Assembly: GCF_003855395.1 (NCBI RefSeq)
Contig: NZ_CP034015.1
Span: 4,660,001-4,724,000 of the forward strand
Length of the DNA: 64,000 nt
Reading direction: 5' to 3'
DNA from: Shewanella livingstonensis
Lineage (GTDB): Bacteria > Pseudomonadota > Gammaproteobacteria > Enterobacterales > Shewanellaceae
Shown: positions 19,673 through 27,860 of the stretch, one piece after another
How positions within the stretch are numbered: the stretch's first letter is position 1
Layout: each line of letters begins with the position of its first letter
Notes under the pieces: model-generated
The model's input: the letters and a program-made list of their open reading frames with translations, nothing else
Databases searched by the model: none
Told to the model about the DNA's origin: nothing
Position numbers and translations under genes: made by a program

Positions 19673-21413
19673 ATATTTTACTCACCATAATGCCAGTGAC
19701 TACATCATCAAGCGCATCCGTTAAGGTTGAGTAAGTAACACACTGTTCGCCATCAGGCTTAAAACCTGCTTTGGCTAAGGTTTTAAGCGGCTGAAATTGA
19801 AAATCGGCTAACAATACCCGAGTATTATCGTGTTTACATTTAGCAATAAACTTATACAGCGCTGAGACACCACCAGAGTCTAAAATCGACACCCCATCGA
19901 AATACAACACCACCCCATCTTGACCGCTACTTAAATGTGCCAGCTCACCAAAGACACTGTCGGCAGCAGCAAAAAATAACGGGCCATTGATTTTAAATAC
20001 TTTCCAGCGTGGTGGTAATTCAACATGCACGTGCTTTTTCTGCTCGCTAATGTCTTGTACCTTGGTCATATCAGCCACTTGTTTCATGAACAATAACGAC
20101 GCCAAAATGATCCCAGCGCTTATTGCAATCACCATGTCGAAGAAAATGGTTAGTAACAAACACACCATTAATACCAGTATTTCACTGGCAGGGGCTTTTT
20201 TAACAAGATGGACAATCTTAGGCGCTTCGCTCATGTTCCACGCCACCATAATCAGCAATGCCGACATACCTGCCATGGGGATGTACGCTAAAATGGTGCT
20301 TAACGATAATAATGACACCAATACTACTAGCGCATGGATCATGGCAGCAATGGGGCTTACCGCACCCGCTTTATAATTAGCGGCAGAACGGGCAATGGCT
20401 GCCGTTGCCGTAATACCACCAAAAAATGGCGTGATAATATTACCTATACCTTGACCGAGTAACTCACTATTGGCACTGTGCTTTTTACCAGACATGCCAT
20501 CTAGCACCACAGCGCATAGTAATGATTCAATTGCGCCCAACATGGCTATGGCAAAAGCGGCAGACAATAAGTCGCTAGCCAATTGCCAGGTGAGCACTAA
20601 TGGCATTTCGCCCGATTGGGTACGCAGCCAAGGCCATTGAAAATCGGGCAATATGGATGGAATACCGGCACCGATTGAACCGTCGGCTAAGGTAAAGCTG
20701 AAAGTTGAGCCAATTGTCGCCACATGAAAACCGAGTTGATTTAATGCTAGCGCGACAATACTGGCAACTACCACCGCTGGAAGGTGTGCAGGTACAGGTA
20801 ATTTGAGCCTAGGCCACAATATAAACACCACTAATGCGCTTAAGCCCACTAGCAGTGTCGGCACAGAAAATGTTGGTAATGCTTGAGTTAATGCGGCAAC
20901 TTTGCCGACAAAGCTTTCTGGCATCTCGGTAATAGTTAGACCAAAAAAATCCTTAACTTGCAGTACTGCAATCACCACCGCAATACCACCCGTAAACCCT
21001 AACGTGACTGATTCGGGAATATATTGGATATAACGCCCCAAGCGAAACAACGCCATCGCAATGAGGATCACGCCAGATAGAATACTCGCTAACAATAATC
21101 CAGACAGACCATATTGGTGCACTATGGGATACAGAATAACCACAAATGCAGCGGTAGGGCCCGAGACGCTATAACGTGAGCCACCTGTAAATGGGATAAT
21201 AAAACCGCCAATAATGGCAGTATATAATCCGTATTGCGGTGCAACACCAATAGCAATCGCAAGCGCCATGGCTAATGGAATAGCAATAATGCCAACGGTT
21301 AAACCAGCTAATAAATCTTTAGAAAATGAATTGGCTTTGTAGGGAGCGTCTTTTAAAGACTCTCGGAGTGCATGGCCAATACGAAGAGAAAATAAATGTG
21401 TACGGTATTTCAT
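19671..21413 (-). CDS. SulP family anion transporter with STAS domain
   Basis: The 580-residue protein has a SulP/SLC26 membrane domain of about 14 helices (residues 30-430) with LLAGLTVGIIAIPLAMALAIA, the phosphate/sulfate-type motif GGSRYSVSGPTAAFVV and GGITATAAIARSAAN. A cytoplasmic STAS domain is at the C-terminus (VVLYFDGVSILDSGGVSALYKF). Such proteins carry sulfate, bicarbonate or C4-dicarboxylates; E. coli DauA (YchM) has the same architecture. Substrate cannot be fixed from sequence, though a carboxylate or bicarbonate role is plausible. A sigma-70 promoter and a perfect palindrome lie upstream. Confidence 0.9.
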   Translation of the reverse strand: MKYRTHLFSLRIGHALRESLKDAPYKANSFSKDLLAGLTVGIIAIPLAMALAIAIGVAPQYGLYTAIIGGFIIPFTGGSRYSVSGPTAAFVVILYPIVHQYGLSGLLLASILSGVILIAMALFRLGRYIQYIPESVTLGFTGGIAVVIAVLQVKDFFGLTITEMPESFVGKVAALTQALPTFSVPTLLVGLSALVVFILWPRLKLPVPAHLPAVVVASIVALALNQLGFHVATIGSTFSFTLADGSIGAGIPSILPDFQWPWLRTQSGEMPLVLTWQLASDLLSAAFAIAMLGAIESLLCAVVLDGMSGKKHSANSELLGQGIGNIITPFFGGITATAAIARSAANYKAGAVSPIAAMIHALVVLVSLLSLSTILAYIPMAGMSALLIMVAWNMSEAPKIVHLVKKAPASEILVLMVCLLLTIFFDMVIAISAGIILASLLFMKQVADMTKVQDISEQKKHVHVELPPRWKVFKINGPLFFAAADSVFGELAHLSSGQDGVVLYFDGVSILDSGGVSALYKFIAKCKHDNTRVLLADFQFQPLKTLAKAGFKPDGEQCVTYSTLTDALDDVVTGIMVSKI

Positions 21414-21455
21414 TGCGGCGATCCCATAACCTAGTACGGCGTAAAGATACCCCTC

Positions 21456-21483
21456 ATTATAGGCCGATTACCTTACAGTACAA
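21456..21483 (-). promoter_or_regulatory. sigma-70 promoter of the SulP gene
   Basis: On the minus strand TTGTAC (21483-21478) and TATAAT (21461-21456) are 16 bases apart. The start codon lies about 43 bases past the -10. Confidence 0.6.
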
Positions 21484-21502
21484 TCGAATTAAGTTAACAC
21501 CT

Positions 21503-21523
21503 GATGATAATATTATTATCATC
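21503..21523. promoter_or_regulatory. perfect palindrome upstream of the SulP promoter, possible operator
   Basis: GATGATAATA and TATTATCATC form perfect 10-bp arms around a single T. The site lies 20 bases upstream of the -35 element of the SulP promoter. The TGATAAT and ATTATCA halves are those of Fur boxes, but they are separated by three bases rather than the usual one. Fur binding is possible but unproven. Confidence 0.4.
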
Positions 21524-21633
21524 ATATTATAATAAATAATATCACTCCATATAGTCGCTCACCGCATAGAGACAATAAATAAGCCACTGAAGTAGCATTA
21601 GAAAATCATGCTGCAAAACGAGTGGTGATCATC

Positions 21634-22029
21634 TTAACAACTGCCACCTTTATGACAAAAATCAATGGACACTTTACGACCCCTATTGGTTTCAATATTT
21701 GGATATGACCAATCATATTGAGTGATCAAACGCTTGGTGAGCTTAAGCTCTATACCAAAGCCTAAATCCTTACTGCTGTTGGCATACGATTCACACTGAT
21801 TCACAACACTCACCTACGTGACCGACGGCTCAATTTTCACAGAGCCCTTTAGCGTATACTGCAGCAATGCCTGAAGCTGCAGAAATGTCATCTGTTTTTG
21901 ATTTAGTCAATAGCTGTGTCAGTAAGCGTTGACTAAAATCTACCTCTGGTTGGCTCACTTGGTCACTATAATTGGCATAGTCAACGCTGCTACAGCTCAA
22001 AAGGCTCTACACCATAATGGAATAAGCAT
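21634..22029 (-). pseudogene. decayed small lipoprotein gene
   Basis: On the minus strand three adjacent open segments look like one broken gene. It starts at ATG 22029 (MLIPLW), loses frame, then continues in the frame giving SLLSCSSVDYANY, where LLSC is a plausible lipobox. That frame runs to a TGA at 21830-21832. After a change of frame a coding-like stretch (KDLGFGIELKLTKRLITQYD) runs to TAA at 21634-21636. The two long segments are in different frames and cannot give one protein. I do not recognise the family. The rest of 21524-22200 has no gene I can support. Confidence 0.5.
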
Positions 22030-22200
22030 ACTGATGAACTCGTTAAGGAGGGATTAAGATGGGGAGTGAAACATAAAAGTGAACGTTAATTTTCTGAATT
22101 CAGATTGTTAAATAGCAGCATAAATGGATTATGGTAAATGGCGGTTATATATCTCTATAAAACATATAACCGCCAATAATATTATCTAAGTTAAGGCTGG

Positions 22201-23109
22201 TTAGCGATTATCAGCAATAAACTTAACCACAACTTCAGCTAATACTTCGCCTTGCTCTTCTTGTAAATAATGGCCAGCATTCACAATAGTGGTATGTTTT
22301 TGACCTTTTGTTCCGGGGATTATTTGTTGCATCATTTTATCTCCACCCGCGGTGATAGGGTCTGAGTCGCTAAATGCAGTCAGAAATGGCTTATTCCACT
22401 GGGATAAAATTTTCCATGCAGCACGGTTTTTCAGCGTTGCTGGATCATCAGGCGTAATTGGTACCAACAAAGGAAATTCACGTGCACCCGCTTTGTATGT
22501 TTCATCAGGGAATGGGGCGTCATATGCTGCAATAACTTCATCGGATAAATTAGAAACAGATGCACCATTTATCATCTGTCCTGTAGGGAAATCAACCACT
22601 TCTTGCGAGTAGTTAAACCACTTCATAAATGCATCATTAGTTGCTTCATCACCAGTAGGTAACATGGTATTTGCAGCGACAATACGAGTGTAACGTTCTG
22701 TATCTTCAGTAGCTAAACGCAAGCCAATTAACCCACCCCAGTCTTGGCATACAAGATTAATATGGTTTAGTTGGAGTTGCAAAACAAATGATTTCATCCA
22801 ATCAACATGACGTTGATAGGTATAATCAGAACGTTTACTTGGCTTATCTGAACGGCCAAATCCAATAATGTCTGGAACAATAACGCGATAACCCGCTTCA
22901 ACAAGGATCGGGATCATTTTACGATATAAAAAACTCCATGAAGGTTCTCCATGCAGTAATAATATTGGCTCAGCATCTTTGTCACCTTCATCAAGATAAT
23001 GAATCCGTAATTGGCCTCCTTCACTATCGTCCACTAATAGGTAATTAGGTGTAAACTGATAGCCTGGTAAATTAACAAAGTAACTATCATCAGTTCGTAA
23101 AAATTCCAT
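22201..23109 (-). CDS. haloalkane dehalogenase, subfamily I-like
   Basis: The 302-residue alpha/beta hydrolase closely follows the haloalkane dehalogenase pattern of Xanthobacter DhlA. Visible are the oxyanion motif HGEPSWS (residues 53-59), the nucleophile D123 in CQDWGG with halide-binding W124, and a likely second halide-binding W164. The acid is D250 in DSDP and the catalytic base is H280 in AGHYLQEE. The acid follows strand 7, as in subfamily I. The predicted reaction is hydrolysis of a carbon-halogen bond to alcohol and halide in the cytoplasm; the natural substrate in marine bacteria is usually unknown. AGGAAAG precedes the start. It is transcribed alone. Confidence 0.85.
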   Translation of the reverse strand: MEFLRTDDSYFVNLPGYQFTPNYLLVDDSEGGQLRIHYLDEGDKDAEPILLLHGEPSWSFLYRKMIPILVEAGYRVIVPDIIGFGRSDKPSKRSDYTYQRHVDWMKSFVLQLQLNHINLVCQDWGGLIGLRLATEDTERYTRIVAANTMLPTGDEATNDAFMKWFNYSQEVVDFPTGQMINGASVSNLSDEVIAAYDAPFPDETYKAGAREFPLLVPITPDDPATLKNRAAWKILSQWNKPFLTAFSDSDPITAGGDKMMQQIIPGTKGQKHTTIVNAGHYLQEEQGEVLAEVVVKFIADNR

Positions 23110-23341
23110 AATTCTCTACTTTCCTATTTATATATAAAATGAATCGACTCTATGAGTCGATTTTAACTGCATGCACTACAACGCTAATTATTAAATAGCG
23201 AAGAATGATTAAAATAATTTAAAAATCAGTTTTTTTGAGTAATTTATTAATTTTATTTTAATCGTAAATATTGCCATCGCGGAAATTAATTATGACTTGA
23301 GTTAAGACAGTATTTTTATAGAATAAAGTAAAATTATTAAT

Positions 23342-23358
23342 TAAATAAATAAATAAAT
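23342..23358. repeat. AAAT short tandem repeat
   Basis: Four tandem TAAA units lie in the AT-rich spacer between dmsH and the dehalogenase gene. No gene or clear terminator was seen in 23110-23381. Confidence 0.5.
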
Positions 23359-23381
23359 TATCGTAATACTGGAAAATTAGA

Positions 23382-23834
23382 TTACTTCATGTTTTTAATC
23401 ACACTTCTACTAACTAGATCTATAGCATATACCTGAGTGTAGATTTTTTTAATCAGTTCGATCAACTCACTACTACTTTGATCATCGCGTTTCTGGTTAA
23501 CCCATACATTCGATAAGGTAAGAATAAGTCTTTCTGCTTGGTTTAAATTAATTCTTTGAGATACTTTTATAAATATAAGTTGGCAGCTTATTAATATACA
23601 CCTAAAAACTAACTCATTTTTTAGCGGTTTTTCAAAATCGTGACTTTCGCTTGTTAACCATCTAGGTTCGCCCTCACTATAGACTAATGCAGCGATTAAA
23701 TTAGCCACGGTCTTGATATCAGTCGCGCCATTAAACAGTTGCATTATGTCTTCTGAATGCTGAAAATTTAACAACAAGCTATAACCCAAATCGGCTTTGT
23801 GCCACTGTTGTACTAATGCTTGAAGAAATGCCAT
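23382..23834 (-). CDS. dmsH: DmsH, accessory protein of the extracellular DMSO reductase operon
   Basis: This is the last gene of the dms operon and corresponds in position to dmsH of Shewanella oneidensis. I start it at ATG 23834 (MAFLQALVQQW), which has AGGG upstream and lies 10 bases past the dmsG stop; a frame extending to 23882 would overlap dmsG. The product is 150 residues, mostly helical, without signal peptide or cofactor motif. Its function is not established. Given its position after the TorD-type chaperone, a role in DmsA maturation is plausible. Assignment rests mainly on gene order. Confidence 0.65.
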   Translation of the reverse strand: MAFLQALVQQWHKADLGYSLLLNFQHSEDIMQLFNGATDIKTVANLIAALVYSEGEPRWLTSESHDFEKPLKNELVFRCILISCQLIFIKVSQRINLNQAERLILTLSNVWVNQKRDDQSSSELIELIKKIYTQVYAIDLVSRSVIKNMK

Positions 23835-23844
23835 AGAGATTACC

Positions 23845-24510
23845 CTATCGATAAATTGCGATTCGTTTGGGGTGAAGATCAAATATTTGTTCCAGGTACA
23901 AAAGATATTCTTTGGCTAAAATAGCAAACGCTCTGTAATAATCTGTTTCAGCATAGGAATAGGCTAGATCTAAACATCGATAAGCCCAAGGCAGTAAATG
24001 TTGTTCGAGTAATTCGTTGATCGCTTTTTGAAAGTACGGATTTTGAGGTTCTGCCATCGCTTTGGTCAATAAAAATGACAGTACCGCTAATATTAACCCA
24101 ATATGATCGAGAGGTTCGTTGGTTCTCATGTCGATATTGATGTCGTTAGCAGCATAAAACTGTTTTAACGTAACGGTACTAAAATCATTAAGTAACTGTG
24201 AAGAACTGGTATAAGCAGACCCCCACGGTGCGGCTAAAGGTGTACCTGGACCGTAAAATAGCATGCCGTAGTCGAGCTTGAGCTTAATCAATTCAGCCTC
24301 ATCACCGCTCCATTGAGCAAGATAAGATTTTAGGTATGTTAGTCCTTTATGATCGCTATCAGTTGCTAACAACTTAGGCCAATTTTCAACAATATCTTGA
24401 TTTTTAAAGGTATTGATCACATCAGACTCTGGATAAATAGTCAGCACAGAATGCAATACATTGGCAATGGCTTGTAAGTCTTGCAGCTTTTCAATGTTCA
24501 TATCGTTCAT
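23845..24510 (-). CDS. dmsG: TorD/DmsD family chaperone DmsG
   Basis: The 221-residue all-helical protein belongs to the TorD/DmsD/NarJ group. These bind the Tat signal of a molybdoenzyme, hold it until the cofactor is inserted, and release it for export. LKLDYGMLFYGPGTPLAAPWGSAY is the conserved family segment, and a C-terminal EPLDHIGLILAVLSFLL matches the DH-x-x-x-E/L hinge region. It lies between dmsB and dmsH on the same strand and most likely serves DmsA. The start at 24510 has a weak ribosome binding site; Met4 is an alternative. Confidence 0.85.
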   Translation of the reverse strand: MNDMNIEKLQDLQAIANVLHSVLTIYPESDVINTFKNQDIVENWPKLLATDSDHKGLTYLKSYLAQWSGDEAELIKLKLDYGMLFYGPGTPLAAPWGSAYTSSSQLLNDFSTVTLKQFYAANDINIDMRTNEPLDHIGLILAVLSFLLTKAMAEPQNPYFQKAINELLEQHLLPWAYRCLDLAYSYAETDYYRAFAILAKEYLLYLEQIFDLHPKRIAIYR

Positions 24511-24576
24511 ATTTGCTTATAAATTTAACTGGGATGGAAGGGTGTAATACGCTGATTACACCCTCTATTCAATAAT

Positions 24577-25254
24577 TTATACTTCTCGAACGTTTAAGAT
24601 CCGCCCCGTACTTGCACCTACAGGCTGGGCCTTCTTTGATGCCTTTACAATTAGGTTAGGCGAGGTAATCGATTCAGAAGGTAGTGGCGCAAAGTGACCA
24701 TCGCCATTACCGTATTTAGCTCGTAGGTTTTCCATCGTATCAAAGTCCAGTGCTCGTAAAGGGCATGACTCAACACAAATCGGTTTTTTACCTTCAGCTA
24801 ATCTATCAAAACAACCATCACATTTGGTCATGACTTTACGTTCAATATCAATCTGCGGCGCATCGTATGGGCAAGCACGTGAGCAGCTTTCGCAGCCAAT
24901 ACATAACGACTCTTGCACCAGCACCAATCCGTCTTCTTTTCTTTTATGCATTGCGCCAGTCGGGCAGGCTTTTACACACGCAGGTTCGTTACAATGATTG
25001 CAACCAACAGAAGCATAATAAGCAAACACATTTTGATTGTAACTTTCATCGCCATTTTGATCCCATGAACCACCACCGTATTCATAAACACGGCGCCATA
25101 ACATACCAGGCATTGCTGATACGCCTTGATTAGTCACATCATCTTTACTGCGCGTTTTGCCAACCATTCGATCTTTACAGGCTATATGGCAAGTTTTACA
25201 GCCAGTGCATTTACTGCTATCGAAATAAAATCCTAATTGAGTTTCTTGTGTCAT
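24577..25254 (-). CDS. dmsB: DMSO reductase iron-sulfur subunit DmsB
   Basis: The 225-residue ferredoxin-type subunit has four cysteine groups for [4Fe-4S] clusters: CTGCKTCHIAC near residue 17, CNHCNEPACVKACP, CIGCESCSRACPY and CDGC...CVESCP. It passes electrons to the molybdenum subunit DmsA. AGGAG precedes the ATG and dmsA ends 15 bases upstream. In Shewanella this complex sits on the outer face of the outer membrane and receives electrons through DmsE and DmsF instead of a DmsC membrane anchor; no dmsC is present here, in line with that. Confidence 0.95.
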   Translation of the reverse strand: MTQETQLGFYFDSSKCTGCKTCHIACKDRMVGKTRSKDDVTNQGVSAMPGMLWRRVYEYGGGSWDQNGDESYNQNVFAYYASVGCNHCNEPACVKACPTGAMHKRKEDGLVLVQESLCIGCESCSRACPYDAPQIDIERKVMTKCDGCFDRLAEGKKPICVESCPLRALDFDTMENLRAKYGNGDGHFAPLPSESITSPNLIVKASKKAQPVGASTGRILNVREV

Positions 25255-25269
25255 TTTAATATACTCCTA

Positions 25270-27816
25270 TCAAACCTTGACTACCTGAACACGATTGGTG
25301 TGCTGCGGATTTCCCTTTGATACAGGGGAAGGATGATATTTTGTCAGTGTATTAATACAGCCGCCAATATCCACAACATGGCCAGATGGACCTACTTTTC
25401 CACTCGCATCTGGTTTATACCAAGCACCTTGCCCTAGAGAACAGACTCCAGGAGTCACCCTAGGAGTGAGTTTCACAGGCAGTTCAATTGTTCCTCTACC
25501 GTTGTACACATGAACCATATCGCCATCCGCTAAACCGCGAGAAGAGGCATCTTTCGGATTCATCCATACTGCATCTTCTACCGCTTCTCTAAGCCATGGG
25601 ACATTGTGATAGCTTGAATGAGTTCGACCTTTGGTGTGGTAACCACATAACTGTAATGGGTAGCCAGCATCAATAGTTTCTTGATCTTGATAGCCGTCCC
25701 ATGTCACCACATATTGAGGTAGGGGAGTAATTTGGTCTCCAGTAGGTAATGACCAAGTGGCCGCTTTACGTGCAAGAGATATTGAGAAAATCTCAAATTT
25801 ACCAGAAATGGTCGGTCTAGGATTCGCAACTGGATCTTGAATATAAGACTCAAATGCAACCACTGAGGCAGACATGTATTTACGGAAAACCCCAACTTTC
25901 TGAGCTTCTTCATAGGTATCTGGCATATCAACATCGGTATTCATCGCCTTAGTTTGTTGATAAAGCTTTTCACACCATTGTTGGCCGTTAAGCCCTTCAG
26001 TGTATTCAGCGCCATTACCCATCGCATTGGCAATACCAGCACAAATCTCATACATAGATTGTGATTCGCCTAGCGGTTTCAATGAGGTACTCATAAAGGT
26101 TGCATAGGCCATTTGACCAGATGCATATGAATCGTTGGCATAATCGACTGATTCTAACCATGTACTATCTGGCAGTAGGTAATCGGCAAACTTAGCAGAG
26201 GATGTCATCCAACAATCACTGACAATAATCAGTTCACACATGCTGTCATCTTCGAGGATTTGGGCTGTACCGTTACTGTCTGAATGTTGATTGATTAAAG
26301 CATTACCAGCACAGTTGATAATCGCTTTAATGTTGGTACCTAATTTTGCTGGGTTATTGTCGAATAGTTCTTGGCTACCGCTTGCGGTAAAGCGAACGCC
26401 ATCAGAGGTTCCGCTAAAGTCTTCACCACGTACAACGGCATCTGACCATGTATAAACAGGAATGGTCACATCTACAGGGTTACTGCCTGTTGGCATACCT
26501 GCAACACCAAAACTATAACTTGTTGGCATTGCGCCACTATTGACACCCGCACGGCCAATTTTACCGGTCATAATGGCTAGGGTATAAACGGCTCTGGTAG
26601 CTTGGTCGCCGTTTGCATGACGGCTAATACCCGCACCTGCAGAAATATAGGGCGCTTCAGCGGCCATAATAGCGGTAGCTAGTTGTTCAATTTTATTCGC
26701 TGGAACTCCACAGACTACGGCAGCCCAAGCTGGCGTTTTAGCACCTTCAAGCTCAAATATGCCTTGGCCCATAATATAATCATGGTAGTTTTGTGCTGGG
26801 TCGATAAATTCAGCGTGTGAAGCAATGAAAGGATCAGCATTTAGCGTAACAGACGCCTTAGTGTTCACTAACGATGCTTCGTCATAACCCACAGCATATT
26901 TATCTAAAAATGGTTTGGCATGTTGATCTACCCAACCACTACTTATCATCTGATAAATAACTGCTTCAATTAACGCAGCATCAGTACCTGGGCGAATTGC
27001 AAGCCACTCATCTTCATTACCACGCATTGAATCTGTGTATCTAGGTTCAATCATCCAGACTTTGATACTTTTGTTATTATGCTCTAAAGACTTAACAAAA
27101 TCATAGCCTTCGCCGCTACCACTCATGCGCGTTTCGTTTGGATTAAAACCAAATCCAACAAATAAATCAGAGTTGACGATTTCGCTTAACGAACTACCAC
27201 CAATGCTATCCCACTGGTCGCCATAAGTGGCTATACATGCTGGGTACACACCAGCCCATGAATAATCCCAATGGTGGTCTAAAAAACCGCCATTTAAATT
27301 TAGCAAGCGCCCCCAAGTTGCTGTATTCGATGAGAAGCCATAATAAGCACCTGTACCGTAATGCATGTAAATTGATTCAGGGCCATAGTTATCTTTAATG
27401 GCTTGTAATTTGGTGCCTATTTCTGAATAAGCTTGCTCCCAACTGATAGGAACAAATTTTGCCTCACCACGTTTACCCACGCGTTTCATTGGTGAACGTA
27501 GTCGGTCAGTTGCATAGGTTCTTTGACGAAGTGAGCGTCCACGTGGACAGGCTCGAGCTTGATGGTTTACACCATATTCATCTGTTGTTTCATGGTCAGT
27601 TTCAATTCGGGTGATAACACCGTCTTTACTGAATACTTTGATAGGGCAGTTTGAGCCACAGTTTACCAAACACGCTGACCAGTTAAGCTGTTCAAGCGAA
27701 CTTTCAGGTACTGCAGGCTCTACAACATTAATTTCTTTCGTACTATTTTCACACCCTGTGATAGTTGCAGCTGCACCCATAGCAGCACTCATTTTTAAGA
27801 AACTTCTGCGTTCCAT
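25270..27816 (-). CDS. dmsA: extracellular DMSO reductase catalytic subunit DmsA
   Basis: The 848-residue molybdopterin oxidoreductase reduces dimethyl sulfoxide to dimethyl sulfide at the cell surface. ATG 27816 (MERRSFLK) is chosen because GAGGA lies seven bases upstream. The N-terminus holds a twin-arginine signal RRSFLK followed by ITGC, which could be a lipobox, consistent with a surface lipoprotein. A [4Fe-4S] motif (CLVNCGSNC ... CPRG) lies around residues 45-90. The molybdenum-ligand serine is probably in HHWDYSWAG, aligned with GDYSSA of E. coli DmsA. Length is normal. Partners are DmsB, DmsE, DmsF and DmsG. Confidence 0.95.
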   Translation of the reverse strand: MERRSFLKMSAAMGAAATITGCENSTKEINVVEPAVPESSLEQLNWSACLVNCGSNCPIKVFSKDGVITRIETDHETTDEYGVNHQARACPRGRSLRQRTYATDRLRSPMKRVGKRGEAKFVPISWEQAYSEIGTKLQAIKDNYGPESIYMHYGTGAYYGFSSNTATWGRLLNLNGGFLDHHWDYSWAGVYPACIATYGDQWDSIGGSSLSEIVNSDLFVGFGFNPNETRMSGSGEGYDFVKSLEHNNKSIKVWMIEPRYTDSMRGNEDEWLAIRPGTDAALIEAVIYQMISSGWVDQHAKPFLDKYAVGYDEASLVNTKASVTLNADPFIASHAEFIDPAQNYHDYIMGQGIFELEGAKTPAWAAVVCGVPANKIEQLATAIMAAEAPYISAGAGISRHANGDQATRAVYTLAIMTGKIGRAGVNSGAMPTSYSFGVAGMPTGSNPVDVTIPVYTWSDAVVRGEDFSGTSDGVRFTASGSQELFDNNPAKLGTNIKAIINCAGNALINQHSDSNGTAQILEDDSMCELIIVSDCWMTSSAKFADYLLPDSTWLESVDYANDSYASGQMAYATFMSTSLKPLGESQSMYEICAGIANAMGNGAEYTEGLNGQQWCEKLYQQTKAMNTDVDMPDTYEEAQKVGVFRKYMSASVVAFESYIQDPVANPRPTISGKFEIFSISLARKAATWSLPTGDQITPLPQYVVTWDGYQDQETIDAGYPLQLCGYHTKGRTHSSYHNVPWLREAVEDAVWMNPKDASSRGLADGDMVHVYNGRGTIELPVKLTPRVTPGVCSLGQGAWYKPDASGKVGPSGHVVDIGGCINTLTKYHPSPVSKGNPQHTNRVQVVKV

Positions 27817-27860
27817 TGTGATGTCCTCTTGCAATATATAAATTGAGTTATTAGTAACGA

